DNA of 64,000 nt from Phycisphaerae bacterium (GTDB lineage Bacteria; Planctomycetota; Phycisphaerae; Phycisphaerales; Phycisphaeraceae), in contig JAUHZU010000002.1 of assembly GCA_030425705.1 (NCBI GenBank), forward strand, positions 248,001-312,000, given 5' to 3'. The position numbers and the translations under genes were made by a program. Positions 24,337 through 33,721 of this stretch are shown piece after piece. Within the stretch, counting starts at the first letter, position 1. Each line of letters opens with the position of its first letter. The notes under the pieces are model-generated. The model was not told the origin of the DNA. It saw nothing but the letters and a program-made list of their open reading frames with translations, and ran no database searches.

Positions 24337-26346
24337 GTGTACGACCTGCCCCTGCTGATCGCCTCGGAAGCCGGGAGCTTGTCGGGGCGCTTCACCTGGG
24401 TGGACTGGGCGGTGCTGGTGGGGTACTTCGTCGTGGTTACGGTCCTGGGTGTCAAACTTGCGGGCAAGCAGGAAGACATGGACGACTTCTTCCTCGGTGG
24501 GAAGGGCCTGCCCTGGTACGCGGTCACCGGGTCGATGATTGCAACCGAGATCTCGGCTGTCACCTTTATCGGCGTGCCTTACATCGTTTTCAAAGAAGGC
24601 GGCAACTTTACTTACCTTCAGCTTGGCCTGATCGCCGGCCTCATCGCGCGGCTGTTTGTCGCGTTTGTGCTGATCCCGGCTTACTACCAGAAGCGCATCT
24701 TCAGCCCTTACGACTACATGGGCAACCGTCTGGGCGAGGGGGCGAAGCGCATCACGACCGCGCTATTTTCGCTAGGCGGGCTGCTGGGCCAATCGTCGCG
24801 CGTCTACCTGACGGCCGTAGTCCTCGAGATCGTGATGGCCGACCAGCTCGGTGCGCTCGCTGCTGCAACAGGGATCGGCACACTCTTCTGGGCGATCCTC
24901 ATCATCGGCATCGTCTCCGTCCTGTGGACCGTGATCGGCGGCATCAGCACGGTGATCTGGACCGACGTCATGCTCTTCCTGGTGTTTGTCTCTGGCGGGG
25001 TCGTCGCGGTCGTCCTGGTTGCGGGTGCGCTCCCCGGCGGCTGGAGCGAGCTCATTCATACCGCAAATGAAGCGCATAAGTTTAAGACCTGGGACCTGGA
25101 CCTGAGCTTCAGCCCGACGAAGGAGTTCACGATCTGGACCGCGGCCATCGCCTCGGTCTTTGGCAGTATCGGGGCGTACGGCACGGACCAGCTCATGGCG
25201 CAGCGCATCTTCGTCTGCAAGAACCAAACCCAGGCCAAGATCGCCATCCTCGCGAGTTGGGCCGGCCAACTCGTCACCGCGCTGATGCTGATGGTCGGTG
25301 CCGGGCTCTTCGCCTTCTACAGCGCCTACCCCGAGAAGCTCACCGGCCAGGCCCTCGATAAGTTCACCGAAGAGCCCGACCGCATATTCCCGATCTTTAT
25401 CCTGACCGAGCTGCCGATCGGGCTCACCGGCCTTATCATCGCGGGCATCTTCGCCGCGGCGGTATCAAGCATGACCTCGATCCTCGCGGCCTTGTCGCAG
25501 ACCTCGATCTCCTCGGTCTATCTCCCGCTGCGTGCGAGGGCGTTAGGCCGGACCACAGGGGAGGAAGAGCAGCACGCCCGCGCCGATGATCCAGACGAAG
25601 GCCGTCGCATCGTGCGGATGTCGAGGTTCTTTATCGTGGGTTGGGCCGCAGCACTGTGTGTTGCCGCGTTCGCGGTGGATGCTTTTAAGAACGCGACGGA
25701 TGTGCCGATCCTCTCGCTCGCGCTGGGGCTGGCCAGTTACGTCTGGGGCGGGCTGCTTGCGGCCTTCCTGCTCGCCTGGCTGCCGATCGACAAGAACGGC
25801 AGAGGACTGGTCTGGTCCGTCCCGCTCTCTGTGATGATGGTGTTCGCGATGCGCTTCCACGAGCCGTGGGCCTACGCGATGTGCGGCACGGTCGGAGCAG
25901 TATTGCTGGTAACGTGGATCGGCTGGTCGCTCAAGACGGAGTCGCCAGCGCTGCGCACCAGCCGGCTGGTCAAGACCGCATGGCTGGCGGTGGGTGTCGT
26001 GGTCCTAATGCTGACAACCTACTTTGCATACTTCGACGCACGCAACGCAGATGGTGAGGTTGTGATGGAGTACCCGCCATTGGTGGATGCGTCCGGCCAG
26101 CCGGTGACCGAGTTGAAGCCCGCCGAGCCGATGCTGCACCCCCTGACCGAGGCACCGCTGATCGACGAGGCGACCGGTGAGCCCCGGATGACTGAGCCAC
26201 GTGAGGTGCCTGTCCTCGATACAACCAAGGGGACGCCCGCCAAGGCCGCGATCGCCTGGCCCTGGTACGCCGTGATCGGCGCGTTTACCGCGTTCATCTT
26301 CGGCTACCTGCTCGGCGAGCCGCGGGATATCGGCGATGCCGACTAG
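24337..26346 (+). CDS. Sodium:solute symporter (SSS family)
   Basis: A 669-residue inner-membrane transporter of the sodium/solute symporter family, with roughly 14 hydrophobic segments. Family features include DFFLGGKGLPWYAVTGSMIA near TM1-2, YDYMGNRLG, and the well-conserved GIFAAAVSSMTSILAALSQT sodium-site segment. A long periplasmic or cytoplasmic loop before the last helix is rich in Pro and Glu. The start is GTG with GGAGA 7 bases upstream. The neighbours, a ROK kinase and secreted alpha-amylase, make a sugar the likely cargo; this is inferred. It meets the amylase gene tail to tail with a four-base overlap. Confidence 0.92.
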   Translation: MYDLPLLIASEAGSLSGRFTWVDWAVLVGYFVVVTVLGVKLAGKQEDMDDFFLGGKGLPWYAVTGSMIATEISAVTFIGVPYIVFKEGGNFTYLQLGLIAGLIARLFVAFVLIPAYYQKRIFSPYDYMGNRLGEGAKRITTALFSLGGLLGQSSRVYLTAVVLEIVMADQLGALAAATGIGTLFWAILIIGIVSVLWTVIGGISTVIWTDVMLFLVFVSGGVVAVVLVAGALPGGWSELIHTANEAHKFKTWDLDLSFSPTKEFTIWTAAIASVFGSIGAYGTDQLMAQRIFVCKNQTQAKIAILASWAGQLVTALMLMVGAGLFAFYSAYPEKLTGQALDKFTEEPDRIFPIFILTELPIGLTGLIIAGIFAAAVSSMTSILAALSQTSISSVYLPLRARALGRTTGEEEQHARADDPDEGRRIVRMSRFFIVGWAAALCVAAFAVDAFKNATDVPILSLALGLASYVWGGLLAAFLLAWLPIDKNGRGLVWSVPLSVMMVFAMRFHEPWAYAMCGTVGAVLLVTWIGWSLKTESPALRTSRLVKTAWLAVGVVVLMLTTYFAYFDARNADGEVVMEYPPLVDASGQPVTELKPAEPMLHPLTEAPLIDEATGEPRMTEPREVPVLDTTKGTPAKAAIAWPWYAVIGAFTAFIFGYLLGEPRDIGDAD

Positions 26347-29300
26347 CGGCGGCGGCGGCGCAGCAGCAGGCCCACCGTCGTGCCCGCCAGCAGCGTTAGC
26401 GTGCCCGGCTCGGGGATGGTCACATCCGGCGGGACGCCCTCGCCCCAGGCGCCCAGGACGATCTGCAGGTCGGCGTTGGTAACCAGGCCGTCGCCCGTGA
26501 GGTCGCCACGCGACAGGTTGTAGGTCTCGACGCTGTCGCCCCAGTTGGCCAGCAGCAGGTCCAGGTCCTCCACGCCGACGAACCCGTCGCCCGTGAGGTC
26601 GCCGACGATGACGACGCCCGCCGCCTCGGCCGCGTCCAGGAAGTCCCCGGCACCCTGCCAATGCGTGCCGATCAGCGCGAGGTCCAGCCACTCCGCGACG
26701 CTGTCGCCGGTGAAGTCTCCGCCCGCCCAGCCGGTGCTGCTCAGCCAGTTCGCGTCCAACACGGACAGGTCGGCTTCATCGACAGAACCGTCGAGGTTCG
26801 CGTCGCCGTACTCGCTGCCGAGGATCACGCGCACCAGCGTATCGATGTCGCCCTGGTCGGTCGTGCCATCAACGTTCAGGTCGTCGAACCAGTCGTTCGA
26901 GCCGAACCGGTTGTAGAGCTCGTCGATATCGAAGCCGTCGGTGCCGAACGCGCCGTTGATGTTGCCCCGGCGGAGCAGGACCTGGGTGTAGGCGTCCTGA
27001 GTAGTCTGCGAAACACCCGCGGTGTCGAGCGTCTGCCGGAGGGCGAACAGGTCGTGGTTGTCGACCCGGCCGTCGGCGTTGACGTCCGCCGCGGGGTTGA
27101 AGAGCGCGTTCTGGCTGTAGAGCACGGTCTCGAAGTTGAACGGCGAGTTCTGCAGGTCGTCGGCGTCGATCGTACCGTCCGCGTTGACATCGCCCACCCC
27201 CGCACCGACGCCCGACCCGACCGCGATGCCTGCGTGCCGCATCACGCTGTAGCTGCCGGTCTGCTCGTAGGTCACGACGGTGACCACGTTGTTGCCCGAC
27301 TGCACGTCGAAGTAGCCGCGCTGGAACAGGTCGCGGTCGATTTGCGACGCCTGGTTGCCGCTCCCGACCAGCGCGAGGATGTCTTCTTCGCTCAGGTCGG
27401 CCGCGAGGTTGAGGAAGAAGTGCATCGTGTCCGCGGTGCCATCGGTGCTGCGGAAGCGGAAGTCCAGGTTGTCGCCGTCGCCGCTGAACGCGACAAAGCT
27501 GTCGAACGCGGACTCGGGGTCAAGCCGGTCCACATAGACCACCGCGCGGAAGTCGGAAAACACGGCCGGCCCGCCGTCGTCGCGGTGGCGGAAGGCGCGG
27601 ACGGTGATGTAGTTCTGCCCCTCGGGGAGGACGGTCGCGTCGACGGTCTGCTGGTAGAGGCCGTTGCCGTCGGCGTTGAAGTAGCCCGGGTCGTGGACGC
27701 TGCCGTCGCCGCCGAACTCCTCGAAGCCATAGACCACGCTGCCGGGCGTGACGTAGTCGACCGCCCCGCTGCCGTTGAGGTCGATGCCTTCGTTGATCTT
27801 GATGACGGCGTTGTCGCCGTCGGCGTCGCGGTCGCGGATCGTGCCCAGCAGGTTGACCTGCTGCGTCGCCAGCGAGACGGTGAAGCTGTCGTCGCTGATG
27901 ACGTACAGGTCGGTGAGGCGGGTGACGGCGTTCTCGTAGTTGCTGCCCGGGTCGGGGTCACCGCCTTCGAGGACCTGGCTGTACCCGCCGATCTGCAGGC
28001 CGTCGGCGCTCTGTGGGGTGGCGAGCCCGTAGACGAGGTAGCCCTGGTCCTGGCCGTTGTTACGGAGGAAGCGGACGTCGACCGACGCGTTGCCGTTGTC
28101 GTCGAAGACCTGTACGAGTTCGGGGATATCGTTGCTGCCGACCTGCGCGTTCCAGCGCGCGGCGTTGCCGGTCAGCTCGATGAGGTATGTGCCGGGCGCG
28201 TGGTCGACCTGCAGCCGGCGGGAATCGAACCCGCCGTCGTTACGGCTGCTGAGGAGGACAAGCGCCGAGCCGCTGCGCTCGAAGGCGTACTCGTTCTGGG
28301 CGAGCCAGCGCTCGCGGTAGTCGCCCCGGCCGTGCGAGTTGCGGATGTCCAGGAGTGTGGTGATGGTGTCGCCGTAGTTGCCCAGCGCGTCGCCGCGGCC
28401 CTGCTTGGGGAAGTCGCGGTTGTCGCCGTGCTGCAGGGCGTTGTAGTAGACGATGGCGTTGCCGGGGCGCATCAGCGAGTAGGCGTAGGCGACGTTCTGC
28501 ATCGCGGGGCCGAAGTCGTCGTGGCTCTCGACGAAGACCACGCCCGATGACCCGTTGATCAGCCCGTCGTCGTAGTAGTCGACGCCGGAGTACACGACGT
28601 TGCGCCAGTCGTTGAACTGGCCGTTCTCCTGCAGGTTGTCGTGGATGGTGCGGAACTGCGCGAAGTCCAGCGCGTCGCGGTTGCCGCCGACCCGGCCCGG
28701 GTCGTTGGGGTCGATGTCGTCGCGGACGAACTGGTGGAACAGCGTCGCCACATCGCCGACCGCCGCCTCGGAGAAGCTGAACCCGTGGTACTGCGAGCCG
28801 TCCAGCAGCGTGCGGTTGCTCGCGCGGTAGACCGCCTGGTCGAAGTACGCCAGGACCCACGGCTCGAAGTGCCGCGCCGCGTCCAGGCGGAACCCGTCCA
28901 CCCCCACCACCTCGATCATCCACTGCACGTTGCGCATGAGCAGCCCCAGCGCGTTCTCGGCGACCGGGTCCCCCGCCATCGGGTCGTCCAGGTTGAACGG
29001 GTAGATGGGGATGTCGTTCTGCCCGGTGAGCGGGTTGAACACCATGATCGGGTCCAGGTCCATGTCCGGGTAGTACTGCGCGTTGAGCGGGTTGGGCAGG
29101 TTCGCGCCGGTGCCGGCCGGGATGTTCAGCGGGTTGCCCGCCTCGGTGGGCTGGCGGATGAACTGGAAGTTGTTGGCGTGGTTGATGTCGATCAGCCCCG
29201 CGAGCCGGCCGACCAGGTCCGGGTCGCCGGGGTCGAACCGGCCGTGGAAGTCGCCGTCCGTGCCGGGGATACCGAACGGGTCGGTGCCGCCGTCGGGGTC

Positions 29301-29744
29301 CTGCAGGATGAAGCCGGGGTACCCGCCGTACTCCTGGAAGCCGGGCGATGAGGAATCGCTGAAGCCGTTGTGGTTCCAGATGAGGTCGACGATCAGGTTG
29401 CCGCCCATGAGGTGGAGCTGGTCGGCGAAGGCGGTGAGGCCGGCCTGTGTGCCGTAGAGCGTCGGGCTGCCGGGCCCGCCCAGGTCGAAGCGGTTGTACA
29501 CGTCGTAGCCGACCGAGAGGTTGCCGCTGTCGGCCCGGCCGGTGGGCGGGATCCAGACGGAGCCGTACCCCGCCATGAAGAAGTCGGCAACGCGTTCCTC
29601 CTGCACCTCGTAGGACGACTCGAACCACTGCAGGATCGGCGCGGCCGAAGCGTCCTGCGCCTGCGCGGCGTCGTGGTTCAGCGCGGCGGCCGAGAAGGCG
29701 GCGGTGAGCAGTGCGAGCGTCGAGGGTCGGGGGAAGAACTGCAT
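26343..29744 (-). CDS. Secreted GH13 alpha-amylase with dockerin-like repeats and PEP-CTERM tail
   Basis: A 1133-residue exported enzyme with signal peptide MQFFPRPSTLALLTAAFSAA. The GH13 barrel carries DLIWNH (Asp120-His125), GFRLDAARH with nucleophile Asp288, GFSFSEA with acid/base Glu326, and VESHDD (His408-Asp409). An all-beta region follows to about residue 845. The next 240 residues hold several calcium-loop repeats of the DxNxDGxxxxxD type, for example VGDVNADGTIDADDL and DLTGDGFVGVEDLDLLLANW. The C-terminus is a PEP-CTERM signal (IPEPGTLTLLAG, then hydrophobic and RRRRR). It hydrolyses external starch-like glucans. GGAG lies before the ATG at 29744; the longer upstream frame is excluded. 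Confidence 0.93.
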   Translation of the reverse strand: MQFFPRPSTLALLTAAFSAAALNHDAAQAQDASAAPILQWFESSYEVQEERVADFFMAGYGSVWIPPTGRADSGNLSVGYDVYNRFDLGGPGSPTLYGTQAGLTAFADQLHLMGGNLIVDLIWNHNGFSDSSSPGFQEYGGYPGFILQDPDGGTDPFGIPGTDGDFHGRFDPGDPDLVGRLAGLIDINHANNFQFIRQPTEAGNPLNIPAGTGANLPNPLNAQYYPDMDLDPIMVFNPLTGQNDIPIYPFNLDDPMAGDPVAENALGLLMRNVQWMIEVVGVDGFRLDAARHFEPWVLAYFDQAVYRASNRTLLDGSQYHGFSFSEAAVGDVATLFHQFVRDDIDPNDPGRVGGNRDALDFAQFRTIHDNLQENGQFNDWRNVVYSGVDYYDDGLINGSSGVVFVESHDDFGPAMQNVAYAYSLMRPGNAIVYYNALQHGDNRDFPKQGRGDALGNYGDTITTLLDIRNSHGRGDYRERWLAQNEYAFERSGSALVLLSSRNDGGFDSRRLQVDHAPGTYLIELTGNAARWNAQVGSNDIPELVQVFDDNGNASVDVRFLRNNGQDQGYLVYGLATPQSADGLQIGGYSQVLEGGDPDPGSNYENAVTRLTDLYVISDDSFTVSLATQQVNLLGTIRDRDADGDNAVIKINEGIDLNGSGAVDYVTPGSVVYGFEEFGGDGSVHDPGYFNADGNGLYQQTVDATVLPEGQNYITVRAFRHRDDGGPAVFSDFRAVVYVDRLDPESAFDSFVAFSGDGDNLDFRFRSTDGTADTMHFFLNLAADLSEEDILALVGSGNQASQIDRDLFQRGYFDVQSGNNVVTVVTYEQTGSYSVMRHAGIAVGSGVGAGVGDVNADGTIDADDLQNSPFNFETVLYSQNALFNPAADVNADGRVDNHDLFALRQTLDTAGVSQTTQDAYTQVLLRRGNINGAFGTDGFDIDELYNRFGSNDWFDDLNVDGTTDQGDIDTLVRVILGSEYGDANLDGSVDEADLSVLDANWLSSTGWAGGDFTGDSVAEWLDLALIGTHWQGAGDFLDAAEAAGVVIVGDLTGDGFVGVEDLDLLLANWGDSVETYNLSRGDLTGDGLVTNADLQIVLGAWGEGVPPDVTIPEPGTLTLLAGTTVGLLLRRRRR

Positions 29745-29830
29745 GGGGACTCCGCACGTCAAGGTCGGCCCGCCGGGACATCGGGGCGGGCAGGTGCACG
29801 GCGGGGTATCGACCCGGCCGAGCGGTGGGC

Positions 29831-29871
29831 AAAAAACAAGCGGGGCGGGCGGGCGAACCCACCCACCCCGC
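29831..29871 (-). terminator. Intrinsic terminator with UUCG loop
   Basis: On the minus strand, GCGGGGTGGGTGGG pairs with CCCGCCCGCCCCGC (14 bp, two G-U pairs) around a TTCG tetraloop, followed by TTGTTTTTT. It ends the pseudopilin/PEP-CTERM transcript and separates it from the amylase gene downstream. Confidence 0.88.
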
Positions 29872-29928
29872 ATCCGGGGGTCCATGATTCAGGCGGGCGG
29901 CCATCCGCCCACGGGGGAGTCAGTCCGT

Positions 29929-30819
29929 TCAGCGGCGGCGACGCAGCATCGCCAGGCCACCCAGGCCCAGCAGCGCGAGCGAGCCGGGCTCGGGGACGAT
30001 GGTGAAGAACTGGTTGCCATCGAAGAGGGTAAAGTCGATGTCAGCCGTGCCGGTGAAGCCACCGACGCCATCGCCGCCGAGGTTGCCCTGCGGCGTACCG
30101 AGGCCGCCGAGGAACTGGTTCGACCAGTAGTTGTGGTCCTGGTTGTTCACACCGACCATGACATTGATCGCATCGGTGCCGTTCCAGCCCAGGTCTGAGA
30201 GGTTGATGGCCAACTCGAGGCCCGTGGTCACGGCCAGAGCATTCGCCTGGTTAGCAGCGCCGGTGCCGTCGAGGATGCCTGCGGCATTGCTGTCGTCGTA
30301 GGCGACGCTGATCGCGTTGGCGTTGACGCCGGTACCGGTCATGCCCGACCCCGTCTGTGTCCCGCCGAACACATCGCTGTACATGCTGGAGGTGCCCGCC
30401 TGGAGGTCCGCAAAGTCGACATCGAAGATATCTGTACCCGCGTTGCCGCGGCGGATGATCATGTGGTAGTCGGCGGTGAATCCGGCATCAAAGACCATCC
30501 CGTTCATGTTGCCGCTGTTGTCGTTGCCGGCCGAAGTGAAGGTGCTTTGGCCGCCGGCCGTGGAGTCGATGAAGATCTCCATCTTGTTGAAGTTGTTCTC
30601 GATGTTGCCGGTGATCATCAGATAAAGGACACCGCCATCGATCACGCCGTAAGCCGCGTTCAGCTCGCTTAGGTCGTTGCCAAACTGGGTCTGGGTGGTC
30701 TGGACAGACACGGCCGCGCCGTAGCCGTCGCCGACGTTGTTGCCGTTGACCACGGGGGCCGCGGTCGCGGCACCGGCAACCAGGCCGGTACCGATCAGGG
30801 TGGGGAGCATCTTCTGCAT
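29929..30819 (-). CDS. PEP-CTERM surface protein, short paralogue
   Basis: A 296-residue exported protein. The signal peptide is MQKMLPTLIGTGLVAGAATA, with AAGGAGG upstream of the ATG. The C-terminus is a PEP-CTERM sorting signal (VPEPGSLALLGLGGLAMLRRRR), processed in the inner membrane by an exosortase. The beta-rich middle shares many blocks with the next gene upstream: GGVLYLMITGNIENNFNKMEIFID, GMVFDAGFTADYHM and NNQDHNYWSNQFLGG. It lacks the dockerin-like repeats of that paralogue. The function is unknown; exopolysaccharide or surface association is inferred from the PEP-CTERM tail. No exosortase is encoded in this window. Confidence 0.85.
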   Translation of the reverse strand: MQKMLPTLIGTGLVAGAATAAPVVNGNNVGDGYGAAVSVQTTQTQFGNDLSELNAAYGVIDGGVLYLMITGNIENNFNKMEIFIDSTAGGQSTFTSAGNDNSGNMNGMVFDAGFTADYHMIIRRGNAGTDIFDVDFADLQAGTSSMYSDVFGGTQTGSGMTGTGVNANAISVAYDDSNAAGILDGTGAANQANALAVTTGLELAINLSDLGWNGTDAINVMVGVNNQDHNYWSNQFLGGLGTPQGNLGGDGVGGFTGTADIDFTLFDGNQFFTIVPEPGSLALLGLGGLAMLRRRR

Positions 30820-30926
30820 GGGGTTCGCCTCCTTAGGGCAGGTTTGAGTTCCAATCTCTCCGAAGGGCACATCGGGCCCACAATCTTTTCTCCGGCTACG
30901 CGCCGGGGCGATTCAATCTCTGTGTT

Positions 30927-32414
30927 TCATGCCTTCCGGCGGCGGCGCAGCAGCGCCAGGCCACCCAGACCGACCAACGCCAGCGAGCCGGGCTCGGGGA
31001 CCGCGGCCGGGGGCGTGCCTTCGCCCCAGTTGGCCTGGACGATGGCGAGGTCGCCGGCGTCGATGGTGCCGCTGCCGTCCGCGTCGATCGGCGAGCCGCC
31101 GAGCGATTCACCCCAGTTGGCGAGCAGCAGGTCCAGGTCCTCGATGCCGACAAACCCGTCGCCGTTGAGGTCGCCGTCGAGCGGGCCGGTGGATTGGGTG
31201 ATGGTGACGAACTGGTTGCCGGCGATGGCGGAGAGGTCGATGCCCGCCAGGTCGCCGGGCTGGCCACCGGTGCCGTCACCGCCGAGGTTCGCCAGCTGGA
31301 TGCCGTCGCCGGCAAACTGGTTGGACGCGTAGTTGTGGTCACCGTTATTGATAAACGCGACGATGCTGATGTCCCCGGTGGGGTTGCCGAGGGCCGACAG
31401 GGGGATGGCGAACTCCAGGCCGGTGACCGCGGTGGTCGGGTCGCCCGACAGCGTGCCGTCGTTGCCGAAGTCCACACCCATGGTGTTGCTGTTGTCCAGC
31501 GCCATCAGCAGGCCGATGATGTTGTTCATGTTGCGGTTGCTATCGGCGTTCATATCGAACGGGTCATCGTCCTCACCCGCCACGACGTCCAGAACGAATT
31601 CGAGCTCGGGGGCGATGATGCCGTCGCCGCTCTCGTTCGTTGCGCCGCCATCCCCGAGCACATATGCACGGTCGATGAGCTGGCCCTGCGAAAGCCCGGT
31701 CAGCGCCGGGCCGAGTTGCGAGCCGACATCCGAGGGCAGGCTCGGCGCGTCCAGCAGGCCGTCCCCAGGGTTGCGGTTGACGTTGGGCAGGCCCTGGCCG
31801 TAGAGCTGCATCCCGAGGGCGGCAGTTTGGCCGGCGGTGCCGTTGCTGAGGTCCGCGTAGTGCGCGGTCAGCGCCCAGAAGGTGGTGCCGGCCGAGTCGG
31901 CGAGATTGACCGTCTCGTTGCCGTTGGCGAAGGAGAGGTAGTGGTTCGCGTTGAAGCCGGTGTCGAAGGTGAGCCCGTTGAGGTTCTGCAGTGCGCCATT
32001 GCCGTCGGTGTTCGTACCGAAGGGCGGCTCGAAGCCGCCGGTGAAGAACGGGTCGACCAGGCCGGGGAGGTTGGCCCCGTCGATCGTATTGACGCCCCCC
32101 GCCGCGCCGGTATCGATAAAGATGTCCAGCTTGTTGAAATTGGATTCGAGGTTGCCGGTGATGAGGATGTGCAGCATCCCGCCGGAGACGGTGCCGAAGA
32201 CCTGGTTGATCTCCGAGCCGCTGGCCGCGTGGGCGATATCGCCGTTGGTAGCGTTGCCGAAGCCGCTGGCGGTGTTCTGCGTGGACAGCGCGGCGCCGTA
32301 GAACGACTCATCGCCGACCAGGCTGCCGTCGACGGTCTGGCCCACGGCCGGCGCGACGGCAAACAGAGAGGCGACCAGTGCTGCGGTCGCGGGTGTCTGG
32401 ATACGTTTCATCAT
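30927..32414 (-). CDS. PEP-CTERM surface protein with dockerin-like repeats, long paralogue
   Basis: A 495-residue exported protein with signal peptide MMKRIQTPATAALVASLFAV. Its beta-rich body parallels the shorter downstream paralogue (GGMLHILITGNLESNFNKLD, NNGDHNYASNQFAGD). Before the C-terminus it adds two calcium-loop repeats, DGDLNGDGFVGIEDLDLLLANWG and DADGSGTIDAGDLAIVQANWG. The first is almost identical to a repeat in the secreted amylase. It ends with the PEP-CTERM signal VPEPGSLALVGLGGLALL and arginines. GGAGG is closer to the ideal distance for the second of two adjacent ATGs (32411) than for the first. It lies 49 bases downstream of the pseudopilin gene and is probably co-transcribed. 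Confidence 0.85.
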   Translation of the reverse strand: MMKRIQTPATAALVASLFAVAPAVGQTVDGSLVGDESFYGAALSTQNTASGFGNATNGDIAHAASGSEINQVFGTVSGGMLHILITGNLESNFNKLDIFIDTGAAGGVNTIDGANLPGLVDPFFTGGFEPPFGTNTDGNGALQNLNGLTFDTGFNANHYLSFANGNETVNLADSAGTTFWALTAHYADLSNGTAGQTAALGMQLYGQGLPNVNRNPGDGLLDAPSLPSDVGSQLGPALTGLSQGQLIDRAYVLGDGGATNESGDGIIAPELEFVLDVVAGEDDDPFDMNADSNRNMNNIIGLLMALDNSNTMGVDFGNDGTLSGDPTTAVTGLEFAIPLSALGNPTGDISIVAFINNGDHNYASNQFAGDGIQLANLGGDGTGGQPGDLAGIDLSAIAGNQFVTITQSTGPLDGDLNGDGFVGIEDLDLLLANWGESLGGSPIDADGSGTIDAGDLAIVQANWGEGTPPAAVPEPGSLALVGLGGLALLRRRRKA

Positions 32415-32463
32415 TTCCTCCGAGGGATTGCGATGCGTGGGTGGTGAGTCGAATCGAACGTGG

Positions 32464-33384
32464 TTACTGGTTCCCGTTGGGCGTGACCAGGACGTCTTCC
32501 CAGTCCTGCTCGCTGGTCGTCGAGCCGTGGCCATCCAGGAAGGACATGTTGACGCGGCTGTTGTGCCGGTCGCCGCCCTCGTTGTCTTCGATGGGGATCT
32601 TGCGGGAGGTCGAGTTGACCTGCGAGATTTCATAGAACGTGCCCAGACCACCCAGGGCTTCGTCGGCGGTGTAAAACAGCACGTCGCCCTGAGCGATCAG
32701 CGAGCCGCCGCCGGGCTGGCGCGTGCCGGCCTCGGCGTAGATCATGACGCTCGAAGCGTTCTTCACGCGGTCGAGGTTGCCCTCGGCGACGCTGCCGCCC
32801 GCGGCGTTGATCGCCTGGCCGGACGTCCACAGCCCGTCGCTGCCGCCGGCGATCGAGGTCACGTCCGCGTTGATGCCGTAGGAGATCGGCTGGTTCAGCG
32901 ACGAGTCGGTGATGTTGTTGTAGATGCGGTAGCCCGGCCCACCCGAGTCGCCGTCGCTCTGGCCCGGGTCGTTGGGGCAGATAAAGATCTGGGACACCTT
33001 GGGCTCGGTGTCGCTGAAGGTCTGTGCGTCCCCCGCGCCGAGGTAGGTCGCGATAGCGCTGCCCCAGTCCTTGATCCGGCCGGCCTCGGTCCCGCCGACG
33101 AATTGGTCGTTGTACCGCTGCACCCACTTGGGGGCGGCGCCTGGAAGCCAGATCGTGTCCGAGCTGGAGGTCTGAACGTGCTGGTTGTGGTCGGCGGCGA
33201 AGGTGAATTCGCTCTGCCCCATGCTGCGCACATTCGCGAGGCACTGGGAGTTCCGTGCCGCGTTACGGGCCGCGCCTAATGCCGGGAGCAGGATGCCGAT
33301 CAACAAGGCGATGATCGAGATCACCACCAGCAGCTCAATGAGGGTGAAGGCGTGTCGGCGGGAGGGGTTCGACAGGGTGGCCAT
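32464..33384 (-). CDS. Type II secretion pseudopilin-like protein (planctomycete form)
   Basis: A 306-residue protein with a class III signal: [20 protein letters not shown] following a short basic leader, cut before Phe by a prepilin peptidase, then a hydrophobic helix. The C-terminal 250 residues form a globular domain with [10 protein letters not shown] and a terminal [10 protein letters not shown] motif, the pattern of planctomycete DUF1559-like/H-X9-DG pseudopilins. AGGAG lies 9 bases before the ATG at 33384. It is the first gene of the probable operon with the two PEP-CTERM genes and has a near-consensus promoter overlapped by a LacI-type operator. Confidence 0.88.
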   Translation of the reverse strand: MATLSNPSRRHAFTLIELLVVISIIALLIGILLPALGAARNAARNSQCLANVRSMGQSEFTFAADHNQHVQTSSSDTIWLPGAAPKWVQRYNDQFVGGTEAGRIKDWGSAIATYLGAGDAQTFSDTEPKVSQIFICPNDPGQSDGDSGGPGYRIYNNITDSSLNQPISYGINADVTSIAGGSDGLWTSGQAINAAGGSVAEGNLDRVKNASSVMIYAEAGTRQPGGGSLIAQGDVLFYTADEALGGLGTFYEISQVNSTSRKIPIEDNEGGDRHNSRVNMSFLDGHGSTTSEQDWEDVLVTPNGNQ

Positions 33385-33486
33385 GGAGGACTCCTGGATC
33401 AGCGTCGCGGTGCACCGGTCAGGGTGGCCTGACAAGGCCTATGGAGCCGGGCAGAAGCCGGCGGGTACCGGAGCAATTACAAGGCA

Positions 33487-33500
33487 GTTAAACGGTTTAG
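33487..33500 (-). promoter_or_regulatory. LacI-type operator at the pseudopilin start site
   Basis: On the minus strand CTAAACCGTTTAAC, an imperfect palindrome beginning 4 bases after the -10 box, about at +1. It matches 11 of 14 positions of the operator at 33680-33693 on the other side of the intergenic region. Binding here would block the pseudopilin/PEP-CTERM promoter. The repressor is inferred to be the adjacent LacI protein. Confidence 0.65.
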
Positions 33501-33504
33501 CGAA

Positions 33505-33532
33505 ATTGTAAGCCCTTTTTCTCGGCAGTCAA
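33505..33532 (-). promoter_or_regulatory. Promoter TTGACT-16-TACAAT for the pseudopilin operon
   Basis: On the minus strand, -35 TTGACT (33527-33532) and -10 TACAAT (33505-33510) with a 16-base spacer. This is the best match to a sigma-70-type promoter seen in the window. The leader to the ATG at 33384 would be about 115 bases. Confidence 0.7.
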
Positions 33533-33658
33533 GACCCGGGCTTAGGGTTTTTGCGGGTTGTGCCGGGGGAATAGGAGGGTGATTCCACTCATTTCGCACG
33601 CTTTTACGGCATCCAAGGGGTGATCATTGCCATTTTTTCAGGCAGTAGCTCCCCGATC

Positions 33659-33686
33659 TTGACCCCGTTCACCCATCAGGTAAACT
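33659..33686 (+). promoter_or_regulatory. Promoter TTGACC-16-TAAACT for lacI and the glucan operon
   Basis: The -35 TTGACC (33659-33664) and -10 TAAACT (33681-33686) are separated by 16 bases. The -10 box is inside the operator at 33680-33693, so a bound repressor would exclude RNA polymerase. Confidence 0.6.
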
Positions 33687-33693
33687 GTTTTAC
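33680..33693 (+). promoter_or_regulatory. LacI-type operator overlapping the lacI -10 box
   Basis: GTAAACTGTTTTAC, with inverted arms GTAAA / TTTAC. It lies 28 bases before the lacI ATG and covers the -10 box. The shared core with the second site is TAAAC[C/T]GTTT[A/T]AC. This arrangement is typical of autoregulation. Confidence 0.65.
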
Positions 33694-33721
33694 TGAACGT
33701 CCGCGGTTTTTGGACCCTCCC

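Larger units (their letters stand above)
33385..33721. other. Divergent regulatory interval between pseudopilin and lacI
   Basis: These 337 bases hold two back-to-back promoters and two related operators, annotated separately. The region between the promoters (about 33540-33655) is AT-richer than its surroundings, with several short T runs and no further clear motif. Confidence 0.6.

Noticed and set aside
29689-29885. A 47-residue N-terminal extension of the amylase frame
   Set aside because: Pro/Cys/Gly-rich, precedes the signal peptide, and crosses the terminator of the upstream unit.
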